In this document: in pieces, positions 17,463-20,000 of the stretch
Layout: each line of letters opens with the position of its first letter
Numbering within the stretch: the stretch's first letter is position 1
DNA from: Stramonita haemastoma
Taxonomy: Eukaryota > Mollusca > Gastropoda > Neogastropoda > Muricidae
Direction of reading: 5' to 3'
DNA: 20,000 nucleotides
Assembly: GCA_030674155.1 (NCBI GenBank)
Contig: CM060342.1
Coordinates: forward strand, 21,289,451 to 21,309,450
Notes under the pieces: generated by a model
Seen by the model: only the letters and a program-made list of their open reading frames with translations
The model's database searches: none
Told to the model about the DNA's origin: nothing
Translations under genes and position numbers: made by a program

Positions 17463-19501
17463 CTGGGCTGAGACACAGAGACAGACACGATGTCACTTTC
17501 TGGAAGGACAAACTATTTCAAAAAGTCACAGGGTTACAACGTACACAGACACTGTCGCCTTCTTAACACACTCTCTCAGTTACCACAGGGCTAAGAAACA
17601 CACAGACACACTGTTACCTTTTGAACACACTCTTTCAGTCACAGGGCTAAGACATACACACAGACACTGTCACCTTCTGGAAGAACAAACTCTTTCAGTC
17701 ATAGGGCTAAGACATACAGACACTGTCACCTTCTGGAAGGACAAACTCTTTTAGTCACAGGGTTAAGACATACAGACACTGTCACCTGAACAAACTCTTT
17801 TAGTCACAGGGCTAAGACACACACAACCTGTCACCTTCTGAACAAACTCTTTCAGTCACAGGGCTAAGACACACACAAAACTGTCACCTTCTGAACAAAA
17901 CTCTTTCAGTCACAGGGCTAAGACACACACAACCTGTCACCTTCTGAACAAACTCTTTCAGTCACAGGGCTAAGACACACACAAACTGTCACCTTCTGAA
18001 CAAACTCTTTCAGCCACAGAACTAAGATACATAAACAAACACACTGTCACCTTCTAAACACTCTTTCAGTCACAGGGCTAAAACACACCGAGACACACTG
18101 TCACCTTCTGATAGGAAAAACTCTCAGTCAAAGGGCTAAGACACACACAATGTCACCTTCTGAATAGACAAACTCTTTCAGTCACAGGGCTAAGACACAC
18201 ACACAGACACAATGTCACCTTCTGAATAGACAAACTCTTTCAGTCACAGGGCTAAGACACACACACAGACACAATGTCACCTTCTGAATAGACAAACTCT
18301 TTCAGTCACAGGGCTAAGACACACACACAGACACAATGTCACCTTCTGAATAGACAAACTCTTTCAGTCACAGGGCTAAGACACACACACAGACACACTG
18401 TCACCTTCCCAAAGAACAAAACACAACACCGCAACCAACAAAACTAACAGGAAAAACTTCAGATGAGAAAACACATATCCATTCATTTGGACGTGTCAAG
18501 CCATATATATATGGTAGCTATCTCAAAACCCAAATCCTGTTGATATGATATATAGGTGAACATTGTTAGGCATCACCCAGCACTCAAAAAACTATGTGAA
18601 AATAGATTCTGGTTTTTATTTTAAAGATGATTTATCCAGCTGACAAAAAAAAAAAAAGAGAGAGAAGAAATCTCTAAAACCTTAAAACTGCCCATGTCCT
18701 TTGTTTTTTCTTGCAACAGTCCTTTCACTACTTGTCAAACTTTTTTATGCTTGGACAAGTTTGCATCTTTAAAAAAAAAACAAAAACAAACCCAATTTCA
18801 AGAAAACTGGGCCCAATTTTTCATGATTTTTTTTCTTTTCAAATGAATAAACAACTATAAGATGCAAACATATTTTTGACAGAGCTGCCTATACATGAAG
18901 ATAAGGTACTACCTATGCAAAATGAATTTTAAAAGTTTATAGGTCATTGATGACAAAACCCCCCATACAAATCCCCCCCCCCCCTCCCACCTGTTTTTTT
19001 TTTTTTTAAAAAGGCGCACTGTGTCAGATAAGTTGACACTGAAACATCAAAAACGCAAAATCACAGAAATTTATTTCACTACGAAGTCTAGTCCACTGAG
19101 CCTGGTGAATTTTCTCCCTTGCTTTTCATCTTAACTTTCCCATTTGTAAGTATTAGATTAAAAAAAAACCCAAACACATACCCAAAAATAAATGTCAGGG
19201 TTAATTAACCCAGTTCACTCCCAGGAAAAAATTTTTTTTTCCCAGTGCTGGATTTTTAATTTTTAAATTTTTTAAATTTTATTTTTACCAATTTCAGGAG
19301 TAATAATTAACAAAAAAATTCTGGCGTCAAAATTATTTGAAAGAAATAAATGACATTCACCAAGACGTAGAGGGATTCCATTCCTGATTTAGAAAAGATA
19401 ACACCTTATTCTAACCGTGTGAGAATATATTTTCATTTTTGCATTTTTAAAATTTCCGTTAAAAAATTGTTGAGGACTAGCATTTGTGCGGTGAACTGTA
19501 C
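17463..19501 (-). other. Intron of the unnamed minus-strand gene
   Basis: The intron runs from the donor CACCAG|GTACAG (exon end 19502) to the acceptor CTCAGCCCAG at 17463. Joining its flanks gives ITPRTP-G-QAPEKKV in one frame (phase 1). The acceptor-proximal half is a 16-unit minisatellite (17480-18412). The donor-proximal half (18413-19501) is AT-rich, with many homopolymer runs such as A at 18770-18780, C at 18976-18986 and T near 18994-19006, and no coding sequence that I can see. Confidence 0.7.
17480..18412 (+). repeat. 50-62-bp minisatellite, about 16 copies, inside the intron
   Basis: Units (+ strand) contain CTTTCAGTCACAGGGCTAAG, ACACACACACAGACAC and TGTCACCTTCTGAA, with optional TAGACAAAC. 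The GGGCTAAG-type word recurs about 16 times from roughly 17526 to 18371. The last four units (GTCACAGGG at 18181, 18243, 18305 and 18367) are virtually identical at exactly 62 bp, so that end was homogenised recently. The other end degrades into the 3' splice site of the neighbouring exon. Confidence 0.95.
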
Positions 19502-19584
19502 CTGGTGTTCTGGGAGTGATCTTCACTTTGGCGGAGGCCTCACTGGCCGTGTCATCAAAGTCAAAGGCACTAGGTTCAGGGGCT
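19502..19584 (-). CDS. Upstream exon of the unnamed minus-strand gene
   Basis: An 83-base exon on the minus strand. The acceptor is GTCAACAG (AG at 19586-19585), and the exon opens with A, the third base of a split codon. It then reads APEPSAFDFDDTASEASAKV and KITPRTP, ending with G at CACCAG|GTACAG, a near-consensus donor (exon end 19502). It joins in phase 1 to the exon at 17462 to give TPGQAPEKK. The GC-rich third positions and acidic/Ser-rich composition contrast with the AT-rich intron on one side and the ATC-rich repeat on the other, supporting coding. The acidic FDFDD patch and TPRTP suggest a disordered regulatory segment. An alternative acceptor two bases downstream (AG at 19584-19583) is possible. 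Earlier exons lie right of the window. Confidence 0.65.
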
Positions 19585-20000
19585 CTGTTGACAGATTTCA
19601 TCAGTCATCATCATCATTTCTATCATCATCATCATCACTAGTGTAACTGTCAACAGATTTCATCAGTCATCATCATTACTATCATCATCATCACTAGTGT
19701 AACTGTCAACAGATTTCATCAGTCATTATCATCATTACTATCATCATCACTGGTGAATCAGTAATTATCATCATTTCTATCATCATCATCACTAATGTAT
19801 CTGTCAACAGATTTCATCAGTCATTATCATCATTACTATCATCATCATCATCACTAGTGTAACTGTCAACAGATTTCATCAGTCATCATCACTAGCGTAT
19901 CTGTCAACAGATTTCATCATCCATTATCATCATTACTATCATCATCATCACTAGTGTATCTGTCAACAGATTTCATCATTCATTATCATAATTTCTATCA
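19585..20000 (+). repeat. Degenerate 40-100-bp minisatellite in the next upstream intron, continuing beyond the window
   Basis: Units (+ strand) contain CTGTCAACAGATTTCATCAG, TCATTATCATCATTAC, TATCATCATCATCACT and AGTGTAA/AGTGTAT. The AACAGATTTCATCA word recurs about seven times. Length varies through the (ATC)n part. The unit nearest the exon (CTGTTGACAGATTTCATCAG) contains the minus-strand splice acceptor itself. The array runs to the window end, so its full size is unknown. Confidence 0.92.

Larger units (their letters stand above)
16860..17470 (-). other. GC-rich block with all three minus frames partly open
   Basis: This block is far richer in GC than its neighbours and contains CGG/GGC and CTC/CCT codon runs. 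On the minus strand three readings overlap. One is the exon frame, interrupted by TGA at 17274-17272. One is a 173-codon frame from about 17333 to the TGA at 16812, rich in T/P/E. The third, for about 75 codons from near 17290, includes NTSRLSGFSPSTSPHVSAAP. Each has protein-like stretches, so the block is probably coding, with either unrecognised introns or indels in the sequence. Confidence 0.6.

Overview
The window looks like nuclear DNA from a mollusc, most likely a marine gastropod. The reasons are split genes with GT/AG introns, very high tandem-repeat content, long (CA)n tracts, and two copies of a tRNA-derived SINE whose central block (CTTTCGGATGAGACTATAAA) resembles SINEs I recall from gastropod genomes. 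That placement is inference; the eukaryotic gene structure is seen directly.

Only two genes can be supported, and they converge. At the left edge on the + strand are the last two coding exons of an ERK1/2-type MAP kinase (114-223 and 1619-1753): the end of the kinase domain, the common docking site (YYDPGDE) and the C-terminal L16 extension. The rest of the kinase lies left of the window. At the right edge on the - strand is the 3' part of a gene I cannot name. Its exon 19502-19584 splices in phase into an exon starting at 17462. The latter encodes M-D-N-I-I-S-S-L followed by a basic stretch, then Gly runs, in a strikingly GC-rich block (about 16860-17470) where all three minus frames are partly open. 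The true C-terminus is therefore uncertain.

The roughly 15 kb between the two stop codons holds no gene I can support. It contains ERK 3' UTR and intergenic or - strand 3' UTR sequence, packed with minisatellites: a 55-bp array of about 9 copies, 21 bp x 21, 20 bp x 10, 28 bp x 3, 116 bp x 2, and others of about 47, 50 and 62 bp. It also holds two SINEs and two copies of a small dispersed element.

The most interesting theme is how the introns are built. The last ERK intron is almost entirely three different minisatellites laid end to end. In both introns of the minus-strand gene a minisatellite starts right at the 3' splice site, and its units look like amplified copies of the acceptor-proximal sequence, giving rows of decoy acceptors. 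A second clear event is a 66-bp element inserted into a minisatellite with a 6-bp target-site duplication (TAGATA). I found no defence system, operon or other multi-gene system.
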